DNA of 64,000 nucleotides, taken from the NCBI RefSeq assembly GCF_023502325.1, contig NZ_JAMFLZ010000002.1, positions 1 through 64,000 on the forward strand, in the 5' to 3' direction. The stretch comes from Wocania_A spongiicola. GTDB lineage: Bacteria; Bacteroidota; Bacteroidia; Flavobacteriales; Flavobacteriaceae. The position numbers and the translations under genes were made by a program. Below the pieces are notes generated by a model, which made no database searches, was not told the DNA's origin, and saw only the letters and a program-made list of their open reading frames with translations. This document shows positions 26,021 to 35,501 of this stretch, piece by piece. Within the stretch, counting starts at the first letter, position 1, and each line of letters begins with the position of its first letter.

Positions 26021-27769
26021 ATGGCAGAAAATTCTACCGATCAGTTTTTTAAATCGAATGTATTAGGACATCCTTCAGGGTTGTTTGTATTATTTTTCAC
26101 AGAAATGTGGGAACGCTTTTCATATTATGGTATGCGAGCATTACTTATAATGTTTTTTACAGCCAAAGTTTTTAACGGAGGTTGGGAATGGCCAGAAAGT
26201 TGGGCTTATGCCATTTTCGGAACATATGTTTCCCTTGTGTATTTATCAACATTATTGGGTGGTTACTTTGCTGATAAAATTATTGGTTTTAGGTATGCAG
26301 TTCTAGTAGGAGCTTTGTTGATGACATTAGGTCATGGCTGTATGGCGATAGAAACACCTTTCTTTATTTATACAGGACTTACATTATTGGTTTTTGGTAG
26401 TGGTTTTTTTAAGCCTAATATGACCTCAATTATATCTGAAATGTATAAAGATAGGCCTGAGAAGAAAGACGGCGCCTATACAATATTTTACATGGGTGTA
26501 AACTCTGGAGCTTTCGTTGGAATTCTATTATGTGGGTATTTAGGAGAACAGATAGGTTGGTCTTGGGGGTTTGGTGTTGCTGGTATTTTTATGTTGTTTG
26601 GATTAATTCAGTTTTGGTTGGCACAAAATATTTTTGGCAATATTGGTTTAAAACCTGAAAAAGGAAATGAAGAAAAGGTTGTTTTAAAAGAAGGTGAAAA
26701 ATTAAACCCTTTCACGCGTTTTGAAATGGCTTTGATAATTATTTCATCAACTTTAGGGTTAAGTTGGATATTAAATGATCCAATATCTAAAATTTCAGAA
26801 GGAGCGTATAATTTATTTGGATTTAAAATTTTTGGATTTGATGGACAGAATGTAGCTATTTTAACGGCGCTATTAATTTTTGTTATTTTACTAATTATAA
26901 GAATCCCAAAATATGCAAAAACAACAAGAGATAGAATGTTGGCAGTTGTGTTTTTCTGTTTTGTAACTATTTTCTTTTGGGCTATATTCGAACAATCTCC
27001 AGGGTCATTAACTATTTTTGCAAGAGATTACACGGATAGAATTTTAGAAGGCAATTCTGCAATAATTTTTAAAATAGTCGATGTTTTACTTACAGTTGTT
27101 CCATTAGGCGTAATTACATGGGTGTTATTTAAATTATTTAAAAAAACTTTTGCTAAATATTCATGGTCTAATATAGTATTGGCGTTTAGTTTTTTAGTTA
27201 TTTGGGCAATTGCAATATTTAGATTAAATGATAAATTAAGTGGTGATGTTGCAGAAATAGATGCCAGTTGGTTTGGAACTCTAAATTCTTTATTTATAAT
27301 AACTCTAGCACCATTATTTTCAAAATGGTGGGAAGGTAAGTATAACCCAAATGCAAATATGAAATATGCAATAGGCATGGTTTTATTAGGGTTAGGTATG
27401 GCATGTGTTGCTATTGGTTCTTCTTCTATAGAGCCTGGCGCTAAAACGGCATCTGTGAGTATGATATGGCTTGTTTTGGTTTATTTCTTTCATACTATGG
27501 GAGAGTTATGTATATCGCCAGTTTCTCTATCTTATGTAAGTAAACTTGTTCCAGGTAGAATGATAGCAATGATGTTTGGAATTTACTATTTAGCTATCGC
27601 TATTGGAATGAAGTTAGCAGGAATGTTTGGAGAGGCATCTACAGGAATTGCTAAGGAACATGGTATAAGTTATTTCTTTTGGATACTAACAGGCTTGTCT
27701 TTAGGGTTAGCAGTTTTATCTGTAATAATGTATCCTATGGTTAAAAAACTAATGCATGGTGTTCGTTAA
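26021..27769 (+). CDS. POT/PTR2-family proton:peptide symporter (second copy)
   Basis: A 582-residue paralogue of the preceding transporter, with EMWERFSYYGMRALLIMFF, GGYFADKIIGFRYA, YTIFYMGVNSGA and FHTMGELCISPVSLSY. It is longer by about 60 residues, mostly in the middle (a charged loop near residues 210-240 and an extra hydrophobic part). It also transports small peptides with protons. It lies after a terminator, so it may be expressed by read-through or from a promoter in the 63-bp gap. Tandem duplication is likely. Confidence 0.92.
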   Translation: MAENSTDQFFKSNVLGHPSGLFVLFFTEMWERFSYYGMRALLIMFFTAKVFNGGWEWPESWAYAIFGTYVSLVYLSTLLGGYFADKIIGFRYAVLVGALLMTLGHGCMAIETPFFIYTGLTLLVFGSGFFKPNMTSIISEMYKDRPEKKDGAYTIFYMGVNSGAFVGILLCGYLGEQIGWSWGFGVAGIFMLFGLIQFWLAQNIFGNIGLKPEKGNEEKVVLKEGEKLNPFTRFEMALIIISSTLGLSWILNDPISKISEGAYNLFGFKIFGFDGQNVAILTALLIFVILLIIRIPKYAKTTRDRMLAVVFFCFVTIFFWAIFEQSPGSLTIFARDYTDRILEGNSAIIFKIVDVLLTVVPLGVITWVLFKLFKKTFAKYSWSNIVLAFSFLVIWAIAIFRLNDKLSGDVAEIDASWFGTLNSLFIITLAPLFSKWWEGKYNPNANMKYAIGMVLLGLGMACVAIGSSSIEPGAKTASVSMIWLVLVYFFHTMGELCISPVSLSYVSKLVPGRMIAMMFGIYYLAIAIGMKLAGMFGEASTGIAKEHGISYFFWILTGLSLGLAVLSVIMYPMVKKLMHGVR

Positions 27770-27794
27770 TCGAAAAAATTGTTAAAAAACATTC

Positions 27795-27820
27795 AAAAAG
27801 CTCCTAATTAGGAGCTTTTT
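27795..27820 (+). terminator. Terminator after second POT gene
   Basis: A fully palindromic 26-bp block, AAAAAGCTCCTAA followed by its complement, with two further T residues. Located 26 bp after the stop. Confidence 0.88.
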
Positions 27821-27857
27821 TTGTAAGTTCGGAACAACTTTTGCAACCCATAAGATT

Positions 27858-28406
27858 ATGAAAAAGACAATATACTTAATGCTAGCTTTAGGCTTTTTAA
27901 ATTTAAATGCCTTTGCTCAAGAGATAAATTGGGTGACTTTTCAAGAAGCTCTAGAGCTTCAAAAGAAAACCCCTAAAAAAATTATGATGGACGTTTATAC
28001 CAATTGGTGTGGACCATGTAAAATGCTAGACAGAAACACTTTTCAAAAGAAAGAAGTAGCTGATTATGTAAATGAACATTATTACGCCGTTAAGTTTAAC
28101 GGAGAAGGAAATGATGTAGTAAACTATAAAGAGAAGTCATTTACAAACCCTAACTACAACCCTGCAAATGCTAACAGGCGTAATTCGGCTCATGATTTAG
28201 CAAGATATTTACAAATTAGTGCTTATCCTACTATTGTGTTTTTTGATGATAAAGGAGAAGTTATTGCTCCTATTAGAGGATATCAGAAGCCATCTCAATT
28301 AGAACTGTATTTAAAGATGTTTAAAAAAGATGACCATAAAAACATTAAGACTCAAGAAGAGTTTAATGCCTATTATAAAGCTTTTGTGTCTAATTTTAAA
28401 GATTAA
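27858..28406 (+). CDS. Exported thioredoxin-fold protein
   Basis: A 182-residue protein with a Sec signal peptide (AFAQE, residues 1-20). A thioredoxin fold follows, with active site NWCGPCKMLD (CGPC near residues 51-54), the cis-Pro segment SAYPTIVFFDDKGE and an unusual internal stretch NPNYNPANANRRN. It probably reduces or exchanges disulfides in the periplasm, like DsbD-linked or TlpA-like proteins. It stands alone between two terminators, and the 3' terminator lies in the convergent comEC gene. Confidence 0.85.
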   Translation: MKKTIYLMLALGFLNLNAFAQEINWVTFQEALELQKKTPKKIMMDVYTNWCGPCKMLDRNTFQKKEVADYVNEHYYAVKFNGEGNDVVNYKEKSFTNPNYNPANANRRNSAHDLARYLQISAYPTIVFFDDKGEVIAPIRGYQKPSQLELYLKMFKKDDHKNIKTQEEFNAYYKAFVSNFKD

Positions 28407-28412
28407 TAAAAC

Positions 28413-30452
28413 TTAGTAATTAATAATATATGCTCCCTTTTTACTAGTTTGGTGAAAAGGGAGTTTTCTTTTTTTACAAATAGCCTCCCATCTTTCAATA
28501 TAAGATTTGTAGTTACTACCATCAGCAATTACATGTTTTGGTTTTATAGAGTCTATTAATCGATTCAAATTTATTTTGGGAGATTGTCTCAGCAATACAT
28601 AATCTGGTTTAAACAATTTTATATTATAAACACCCAAACTATCTATAACTAAAAGTTTCTTGTTATTTAAAATATAGACAGATTTCAGAGTGTCTTTCTC
28701 TATAGTTTTTATCTGATTTCCAATGGTGAAATCTTTAATTATTTTGTTTTTTAATTGTGTTAAGCTATCAAAATCATGAGCTACTAATAGGTTATTATTA
28801 CTATTGTTCACCAATAAAGTATATCTGCTTTTATGAAATACAATAAACTGATTTGAAGACTTTTTATATATTGAATAAATAAACGCGCATTGAATAATTA
28901 ACACCGAAATTAATAATAGCTTTAAATTGAAAACATTTCTTTTCTTCAAAAACTTTATAAGTGTTATAATAGCTAAATAAGAAACTAAAACATATAATAA
29001 GCTAAAAGCAATATCTTTAAAAAGAAACGATTCCTGTTTAGATACCCAGCCAACAAAATTATTCATGCCACTAATAATGTATCCATAAACATTTGCTATG
29101 AAATTGGGGAGTAAGTTTGTTACTGCAAGTAGAATTACAAGAATTCCCAATCCTAAAATGATTCCTAATAATGGAATAATAACCAAATTTGATATAAAAA
29201 ATAGGCTAGGAAACTGATGAAAATAAAATAAGCTAATTGGTATAATTCCAAACTGAGCAGAAACTGTTACCGTTAAAGTGTGCCAATATTTGTCTATTAA
29301 CCAGTTTTTTGGTTTCCATAAATTATAGAGTATAGGGTCTATGGCTACAATAGCAAAAACAGCTAAGTAACTTAACTGAAAACCAACGTCAAACAAAAAC
29401 ATGGGTTTAAAAAGTAATATAACAAACATAGAAATTGCTAAGGTGTTATAAATATTTGTTGGTCTTTTTAAATTTATAGCAATGGCAACAATACTAAACA
29501 TAGTTACTGCTCTGGTTACCGATGCCGATAATCCAGCAATTAAAGCAAAGCACCATAAGCAGAGAACTAATAAAATGGTTTTTATAAGTCTACCATGTTT
29601 TAAGCGTTCAATAGGTTTAAAAACAAGGCTTAAAATGATTAAAATAATACCAACATGTAGCCCCGACACAGCTAAAATATGTATAGCACCAGCATTTGTG
29701 TAACTGGTGTAAACTTCTTCACTAATATCTTGCCGCTGCCCAAGTAATAAAGCATTAATTATGGCAAGCTCATCTGGTTTGAAATGATAAGGCTTTAATT
29801 TTAGATTGATGTATTCTCTAATATCATCTGCAATACCAAAAAGAGTATGTGTATCTGTACTTACTTTTAAAAGCGAGTTATTTTTAGCAAATATTTGATG
29901 ATAGATATATTTCTTTTTAAGATATTTTTTATAATCAAATTGATAAGGATTTAGCGGATGAATAAGGTTTTGAAAAGCCGTATTACTAACAATAATGTCA
30001 TCTACTTTTAAAACAGATTGAGTAGAGTCTTTTTGAATGTTTAATAGAGATTTCCCTGAGACAGTTACGTTATTAATATTTAAAATATCAATAACATATT
30101 TGTCATAGTAATTTCCTGGTTTTAAAACTTCTCTAATTCTAAATGTTACGGTTTTCGCTGTATCCTTTTCTAGCGAAACAAGTTTAGAATAATGATTCGA
30201 AAAGTTTTTTTGATTATGAAAAGAAGTGGCTAATACCCCAACAGAAATCATTAAAATATAAGCAAAAACTCCAAACCAAATGGTTTTAATAAATTGCTTT
30301 CTGGCTATTAAAAAGCATATAAATAATAAGATTAAAAGAGCAGTAGTTAGGTATAAACTTGAATGAATAGATATAGGGTATAAATATGAAATTATAATTC
30401 CTATAATTAAGAAACACGTTAATTTAATGATTGTGAAATTAAGTAACTTCAT
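28413..30452 (-). CDS. comEC: ComEC/Rec2-family competence protein lacking the metallo-hydrolase site
   Basis: A 679-residue membrane protein. An N-terminal DUF4131/OB-like part (about residues 25-200) precedes the Competence domain with many helices (about 230-500), including the typical ILAVSGLHVGIILI. Full ComEC ends in a metallo-beta-lactamase domain. Here the last 170 residues show no HxHxDH and look like a short remnant. It would form the inner-membrane channel for DNA uptake. It is 23 bp downstream of the NlpC/P60 gene on the minus strand. No other competence genes are seen in this window. Confidence 0.85.
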   Translation of the reverse strand: MKLLNFTIIKLTCFLIIGIIISYLYPISIHSSLYLTTALLILLFICFLIARKQFIKTIWFGVFAYILMISVGVLATSFHNQKNFSNHYSKLVSLEKDTAKTVTFRIREVLKPGNYYDKYVIDILNINNVTVSGKSLLNIQKDSTQSVLKVDDIIVSNTAFQNLIHPLNPYQFDYKKYLKKKYIYHQIFAKNNSLLKVSTDTHTLFGIADDIREYINLKLKPYHFKPDELAIINALLLGQRQDISEEVYTSYTNAGAIHILAVSGLHVGIILIILSLVFKPIERLKHGRLIKTILLVLCLWCFALIAGLSASVTRAVTMFSIVAIAINLKRPTNIYNTLAISMFVILLFKPMFLFDVGFQLSYLAVFAIVAIDPILYNLWKPKNWLIDKYWHTLTVTVSAQFGIIPISLFYFHQFPSLFFISNLVIIPLLGIILGLGILVILLAVTNLLPNFIANVYGYIISGMNNFVGWVSKQESFLFKDIAFSLLYVLVSYLAIITLIKFLKKRNVFNLKLLLISVLIIQCAFIYSIYKKSSNQFIVFHKSRYTLLVNNSNNNLLVAHDFDSLTQLKNKIIKDFTIGNQIKTIEKDTLKSVYILNNKKLLVIDSLGVYNIKLFKPDYVLLRQSPKINLNRLIDSIKPKHVIADGSNYKSYIERWEAICKKRKLPFHQTSKKGAYIINY
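28433..28463 (+). terminator. Terminator of the thioredoxin-like gene inside the end of comEC
   Basis: A 9-bp stem CTCCCTTTT/AAAAGGGAG followed by TTTTC and a T-run on the plus strand. It lies 26 bp after the plus-strand stop and overlaps the last codons of the convergent comEC gene. Confidence 0.7.
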
Positions 30453-30475
30453 TAGTGAAAGTTACTAAAAAGGAT

Positions 30476-30976
30476 TTACAAAACGCGCCTTGCTTGTACA
30501 AAAGCAAAATACCAATAGCGTTCGGATAGCTCAGATGTTATAACACCTCTGCTTGAGGTTGAATGTATAAACTCTATACGACCAACTTGTGCAGACGTTA
30601 CAATACCTACATGGTTTACTTTACGACTGTTTTTTTTGGTAGCAAAAAACAATAAATCACCTTTTTTAACTTCTTTTAGATCTATCCAATCTCCTGTGAT
30701 TGCTAAATCTTTTGTGGTTCTAGGAAGTATAATAGCTTCACTTTTAAACGAAGTGTAAATTAAGCCCGAGCAATCCATTCCTTTTTTTGTAGTACCACCA
30801 TATTTATAACGTGTACCTTCATACTGCTTAGCATAGTTGGTAATGTCATCAGCTTTTAAAAGTGGTTTAGTTTCTGCTTTTACAACAGTTTCATTTTTCT
30901 TTTTAGTTTTTGATTTTGAAGATTTACAGCTACTAAAACCAGCAATTAAGAGCATTATGAAAAGAAGTTTTTTCAC
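30476..30976 (-). CDS. NlpC/P60 (C40) cell-wall peptidase lipoprotein
   Basis: A C40 endopeptidase of about 166 residues, cutting D-Glu/diaminopimelate bonds in peptidoglycan. Catalytic Cys is in GMDCSGLIYTSF, His in VNHVGIVTS, and a third polar residue in EFIHSTS. I choose the GTG at 30976. It gives VKKLLFIMLLIAGFSSC, a textbook lipoprotein signal, and begins 7 bp after the lpxB stop. The longer frame to 31063 overlaps lpxB and would bury the signal. It lies between lpxB and comEC on the same strand. Confidence 0.88.
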   Translation of the reverse strand: MKKLLFIMLLIAGFSSCKSSKSKTKKKNETVVKAETKPLLKADDITNYAKQYEGTRYKYGGTTKKGMDCSGLIYTSFKSEAIILPRTTKDLAITGDWIDLKEVKKGDLLFFATKKNSRKVNHVGIVTSAQVGRIEFIHSTSSRGVITSELSERYWYFAFVQARRVL

Positions 30977-30983
30977 AAATAAA

Positions 30984-32099
30984 TTAGGTTTTAATAGATT
31001 TGAAAATTTCTTTAGCGGTCTTTTCGCTTGCACCTTTACCACCAAGTTTTTTCTCCAAATCATAATAATCTAAAAATAATTTTGCACGATTATATGGGTC
31101 GAGAATAAATTCTAACTCTTGCTTCAATCTTTTTTTGTTGAAATCATTTTGGATAAGTTCTGTAACAACTTCTTTATCCATTATTAAATTAACTAACGAA
31201 ATGTATTTTAAAGTAATAATACGTTTAGCAATTTGGTAAGATATGTTGCTGCCTTTATAACAAACTACCTGAGGAACTTTAAATAATGCTGTTTCAAGTG
31301 TAGCTGTACCAGAAGTAACTAAAGCAGCGGTTGAAACACTTAATAAATCGTATGTTTTATTACTAACAAAGCTAATATTTGAATTTTTAATAAAGGTTTT
31401 ATAAAAACTAAAATCTTGACTTGGCGCTCCTGCAATAACAAATTGATAGTCTTGGAAATCGTCAACCAAACTCAACATAACAGAAAGCATTTTAGTAATT
31501 TCTTGTTTTCTGCTACCTGGTAAAAGTGCAATAATAGGTTTATCGTTTAACTTGTGAGTTGTTCTAAATTTAAATTCATCAACTTGAGTTCTGTCTGCAA
31601 TAGCGTCAATTAACGGATGACCAACAAATGTAACATCGTAATTAAATTTGTCTTTGTAAAAAACCTTTTCAAAAGGAAGAATAACATACATCGCGTCAAC
31701 ATCTCTTTTAATAGCATGAACCCTACTTGCTCTTGATGCCCAAACTTGTGGGGAAACGTAGTAATTGGTTCTGAAACCTTTTTGCTTTGCCCATTTTGCA
31801 ATACGTAAATTAAATCCGGAATTATCTATAAAAATAATGACGTCTGGATTAAAGGTTTCAATATCATTTTTGCAAAAAGAGATATCCTTAAAAATTTTGC
31901 TGAGATTCATAATGACTTCAACAAAACCCATAAAAGCCCGTTCTTTATAATGTTTTACTAAAGTACCGCCAACATTTTGCATAAGATCACCTCCCCAAAA
32001 CCTAAAGTTAGCATTGCTATCTTCTTTTTGCAATGCTTTCATTAAGTTAGAGGCATGTAAATCACCTGATGCTTCGCCAGCAATAATATAGTACTTCAT
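30984..32099 (-). CDS. lpxB: Lipid-A-disaccharide synthase
   Basis: A 371-residue GT19 glycosyltransferase that joins UDP-diacylglucosamine and lipid X to make the lipid A disaccharide at the inner membrane. Motifs are AGEASGD near the start, VSPQVWASR in the first half, LLPGSRKQEI, and VTSGTATLE in the C-terminal half. Length is normal. Its ATG is directly next to the stop of the small membrane protein gene, and it precedes the C40 lipoprotein gene, suggesting one operon surE-orf96-lpxB-NlpC-comEC. Confidence 0.96.
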   Translation of the reverse strand: MKYYIIAGEASGDLHASNLMKALQKEDSNANFRFWGGDLMQNVGGTLVKHYKERAFMGFVEVIMNLSKIFKDISFCKNDIETFNPDVIIFIDNSGFNLRIAKWAKQKGFRTNYYVSPQVWASRASRVHAIKRDVDAMYVILPFEKVFYKDKFNYDVTFVGHPLIDAIADRTQVDEFKFRTTHKLNDKPIIALLPGSRKQEITKMLSVMLSLVDDFQDYQFVIAGAPSQDFSFYKTFIKNSNISFVSNKTYDLLSVSTAALVTSGTATLETALFKVPQVVCYKGSNISYQIAKRIITLKYISLVNLIMDKEVVTELIQNDFNKKRLKQELEFILDPYNRAKLFLDYYDLEKKLGGKGASEKTAKEIFKSIKT

Positions 32100-32390
32100 T
32101 TAGAAGAGTTTAAAAACAAAGGTAAAAACAGCAATGAAAACAGTAATTAATAAAACACCTCTTGCTCGATAATCCTGCTTCTTTTTTATAAAGATAAAAA
32201 AAGCAACAAGATTTAAAATAGCTCCTAAACTTATTAATTTACCTAAATAACCTTCAGATACTGCAGCATTCATTACGCTAGTGAAATCACTGTTATTTTT
32301 TTTTGATATTATAAATATTGCAGTAATTAGCCCAATGCAATTGGCTACTAGACCAACAAAAAAACCTATAAAAATATCTTTTTTAATCAT
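32100..32390 (-). CDS. Small membrane protein (96 aa) between surE and lpxB
   Basis: A 96-residue protein with three hydrophobic segments (about residues 7-27, 52-68 and 76-95). No named family is recognised. Its start overlaps the surE stop by 8 bp and its stop touches the lpxB ATG, so it is translated as part of this operon. This argues that it is real despite the small size. It may assist lipid A steps, but nothing in the sequence proves that. Confidence 0.75.
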   Translation of the reverse strand: MIKKDIFIGFFVGLVANCIGLITAIFIISKKNNSDFTSVMNAAVSEGYLGKLISLGAILNLVAFFIFIKKKQDYRARGVLLITVFIAVFTFVFKLF

Positions 32391-33159
32391 TTAAATTCCA
32401 TTTTTTTAATGTACTTATATGTTTGTGTGCAGTTAAATCAAATTGAGTTGGAACTACAGAAATGTAATTGTTTTCTAAGGCCCATTCATCAGTGTCTTCT
32501 CCGCCATCTAAATTAACAAATTCTCCAGAAAGCCAGTAATAATCTTTTCCCTGAGGGTTTTGACGCTTGTCAAAAGCTTCAACCCAATTCCCTTTAGCTT
32601 GCCTGCAAACTTTTATGCCTTTTATATTTTCCTCAGAAACATTTGGGATATTAACATTTAAAACAACATCATTAGGAATGCCATGTTTTAAAGCATTTTC
32701 GGTAATTGTTTTTACAAAAGGTTTACAGGCTTCAAAATTAGCTTTCCAATTGTAGTCTAATAACGAAAAACCAATTGCAGGAATACCTTCAATGCCAGCT
32801 TCAATAGCTGCACTCATAGTGCCTGAATAAATAACATTAATAGAGGAGTTTGAGCCATGATTGATTCCTGATACACATAAATCGGGTTTTCTATCCAATA
32901 TTTCTCTAACACCTAATTTTACACAATCAGCAGGTGTTCCAGAGCAACAATACTCTATTTGAGGTTCATTATCGCTATTAATTTGCCAAACGTATAATGT
33001 TGAGTTTATTGTAATGGCATGCCCCATACCGCTCTGTGGGCTGTCAGGTGCTACCACTACTACATCTCCAATGGTATTCATAACACTAATCAGTGTTCTA
33101 ATTCCTGGCGCATTAATGCCATCATCGTTAGTTACTAGAATAAGAGGTTTTTTTGACAT
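32383..33159 (-). CDS. surE: 5'/3'-nucleotidase SurE
   Basis: A 258-residue enzyme that removes phosphate from nucleoside monophosphates, linked to stationary-phase survival. Motifs are ILVTNDDGINAPG (metal site), DSPQSGMGHAIT, CCSGTPADCVKLG, and SGINHGSN followed by SGTMSAAIE. I use the ATG at 33159 (MSKKPL); the frame extends six codons further up to 33177, which is less likely. It heads the minus-strand operon leading to lpxB. Confidence 0.95.
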   Translation of the reverse strand: MSKKPLILVTNDDGINAPGIRTLISVMNTIGDVVVVAPDSPQSGMGHAITINSTLYVWQINSDNEPQIEYCCSGTPADCVKLGVREILDRKPDLCVSGINHGSNSSINVIYSGTMSAAIEAGIEGIPAIGFSLLDYNWKANFEACKPFVKTITENALKHGIPNDVVLNVNIPNVSEENIKGIKVCRQAKGNWVEAFDKRQNPQGKDYYWLSGEFVNLDGGEDTDEWALENNYISVVPTQFDLTAHKHISTLKKWNLND

Positions 33160-33345
33160 ATTGGGATTATAAAACACCGCTAAAATACATAATTTAGCCA
33201 GTAAACACTTAATTTCTTTGCTTTAACAAAAAATTAGTAGCAATTGCCTTTATTGGCATGGTTTTTTCTTTATTTTAGTAGAAAATAAATTATTATTTTT
33301 ATTTGAAGATAGATATATTAGTATCTAAACAGAAAAGATTAAAAG

Positions 33346-35493
33346 ATGAAAAATATTATGAAGAGGAATTATAAAGTTTTGTTATTAATGGTTTTGCTTG
33401 CTTTTGCATCGTGTAGTTTTACATCTAAAACATTTGACGATTCAGATAAAGACAAAATGCTAATTCATATCATTAAAAGTGTTTTAGAACAACTTCATTT
33501 TGATCCTATTGCAATGGATGATGCTTTTTCAGCTGAATTGTTTTTAGATTATGTTGAGGCTATGGATCCTTTAAAGCGATATTTTTATGAATCGGATTAT
33601 AAAGATTTTGAAAAATATAAATTGACTATTGATGATCAATTAAAAATATCAGACATTACGTTTTTCAATGTAACTCACGAGCGAATGATAAAGCGTATCC
33701 AAGAAGCCAAATCTTTATATAAAGAAATATTATCTGAACCATTTGATTATACTAAAGATGAGATTTTTGATACTGATTCTGAAAAAACCTCATATGTTAA
33801 AAATAGAAAGCAACTAAAAGAGCGTTGGAGAAAGCAACTTAAGTTTTCAACACTTTCTAATTATGAGGATATTTATAGTGAAGAAGAACAAGCAAAAGAA
33901 AATGATGCTTCTTATGTAATGAAAACAGAGGAGGAAATTGAAAAAGAAGCTCGCGAAGCTACTTTGAAATCGCTTGATATATATTTTAACGACAATATTG
34001 ATGACAAAAAACGTGAAGACTATTTTGCTGATTATGTAGGAGTAATTGTTGGAGAATTCGATCCGCATACATACTATTTAGCACCTCGTAATAAAGAAGT
34101 TTTTGATCAGCGAATGTCTGGGAAATTAGAAGGAATTGGTGCTGGGCTTCAAAAACGTATGGATTATATAAAAGTTACTTATCTGGTATCTGGTGGACCA
34201 GCATGGAGAGGAAAAGAATTAGATATCGATGATGTTATTTTAAAAGTAAAACAAGAAGATGAAGAGATGCCAGTTAATATTGTTGGTATGCGAATTGATG
34301 ATGCTATAAAGTTAATTAAGGGGCCGAAAGGAACTAAAGTAACTTTAACTATAAAAAAGATAGATGGAACAATTAAAGATATTACCATAACAAGAGATAT
34401 TGTAGAATTAGGAGCAACCTATGCTAAATCATCCTTAGTAGAAAAAAACAATAAGAAATTTGGAGTTATTAATTTGCCTTCGTTTTATTTAGATTTTAAT
34501 GATTATAAAAAGTTAAACGCTGCAGCGGATGTTAAGAAAGAAATTGAGCGTTTAAAAGCTGAAGGAATGGAAGGGTTGGTGTTAGATTTGCGCAATAATG
34601 GTGGTGGCTCATTACCTGCAGTTGTAGATATGGCAGGCTTATTTATAAAGGATGGGCCTATAGTACAAGTACGATCAACAGGTAAGCCAAAAGAGGTTTT
34701 AAAAGATAAAGACAAATCTATTGTTTGGGATGGACCCCTAGTTATTTTGGTTAACGAAATATCAGCTTCAGCCTCAGAGATTATGGCAGCAGCAATGCAA
34801 GATTACAAACGCGCCATTATAATTGGGAGCAAACAAACTTATGGAAAAGGAACAGTTCAAAATGTTTTAAACTTGAACAATTTGGTTAGAAACAGTTCTG
34901 GCGGTGATTTAGGATCATTGGCATTAACTACTCAAAAGTATTATAGAATCAATGGCGGTTCAGTACAATTAGAGGGGGTTAAAAGTGATGTTAAAGTCCC
35001 TGGCAGATTTAGCTTTATTGATGTAGGCGAAAAAGATAAAGAAAACCCATTACCATGGGATGAAATTGATGCTGCCGATTATGCAGTTTGGGATAATTAT
35101 TTTGATTATGATGAAACCATTGAAAAGAGCAAGCAAAGAATGAGTAACAACGAGCAGTTAAAACTTATTGAGGAAAACGCTAAATGGGTAAAAAGTAAAA
35201 TTGATGAAACTGTAGTTTCGTTAAATTATGAAAAATATAAGGCAACGAATGATTTAAATGAATTAGAATCTAAACGTTTTGATGCTATTTCTAAATATAA
35301 AACTAACTTAACTTTTGAGTCTCATGCTTATGAAAAAAGCCTTTTTGAAAGTGACACAACAGATTTAAAAGAAAAACGTCAACGATGGCATCAAAGCTTA
35401 AGTAAAGATGTTTATATTGAAGAAGCGTTAAATGTGCTTGAAGATTTAAAAATGTCTTATGCTATAAAAAAGGTAGCGACTGTAAAGGATTAA
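33346..35493 (+). CDS. Carboxy-terminal processing protease (Prc/Tsp, S41)
   Basis: A 715-residue exported protease with a lipoprotein-type signal (LAFASCSF). It has a long N-terminal domain (about residues 40-240), a PDZ domain (near 255-340) and an S41 core. The Ser/Lys dyad is visible in NEISASASEIMAAAM and KQTYGKGTVQ. A C-terminal Tsp-type domain of about 170 residues follows. It degrades or trims periplasmic proteins from their C-termini. The permease gene follows 8 bp later in the same direction. Confidence 0.92.
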   Translation: MKNIMKRNYKVLLLMVLLAFASCSFTSKTFDDSDKDKMLIHIIKSVLEQLHFDPIAMDDAFSAELFLDYVEAMDPLKRYFYESDYKDFEKYKLTIDDQLKISDITFFNVTHERMIKRIQEAKSLYKEILSEPFDYTKDEIFDTDSEKTSYVKNRKQLKERWRKQLKFSTLSNYEDIYSEEEQAKENDASYVMKTEEEIEKEAREATLKSLDIYFNDNIDDKKREDYFADYVGVIVGEFDPHTYYLAPRNKEVFDQRMSGKLEGIGAGLQKRMDYIKVTYLVSGGPAWRGKELDIDDVILKVKQEDEEMPVNIVGMRIDDAIKLIKGPKGTKVTLTIKKIDGTIKDITITRDIVELGATYAKSSLVEKNNKKFGVINLPSFYLDFNDYKKLNAAADVKKEIERLKAEGMEGLVLDLRNNGGGSLPAVVDMAGLFIKDGPIVQVRSTGKPKEVLKDKDKSIVWDGPLVILVNEISASASEIMAAAMQDYKRAIIIGSKQTYGKGTVQNVLNLNNLVRNSSGGDLGSLALTTQKYYRINGGSVQLEGVKSDVKVPGRFSFIDVGEKDKENPLPWDEIDAADYAVWDNYFDYDETIEKSKQRMSNNEQLKLIEENAKWVKSKIDETVVSLNYEKYKATNDLNELESKRFDAISKYKTNLTFESHAYEKSLFESDTTDLKEKRQRWHQSLSKDVYIEEALNVLEDLKMSYAIKKVATVKD

Positions 35494-35501
35494 GTTATTA
35501 T

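Noticed and set aside
30977..31063. Upstream extension of the NlpC/P60 gene
   Set aside because: It overlaps the end of lpxB and would hide the lipoprotein signal that begins at GTG 30976.
33253..33278. Possible promoter TTG...TATTTTAG before the Tsp protease gene
   Set aside because: Last base of the -7 motif differs and the spacer is only 15 bp (or 24 bp from the other TTG).
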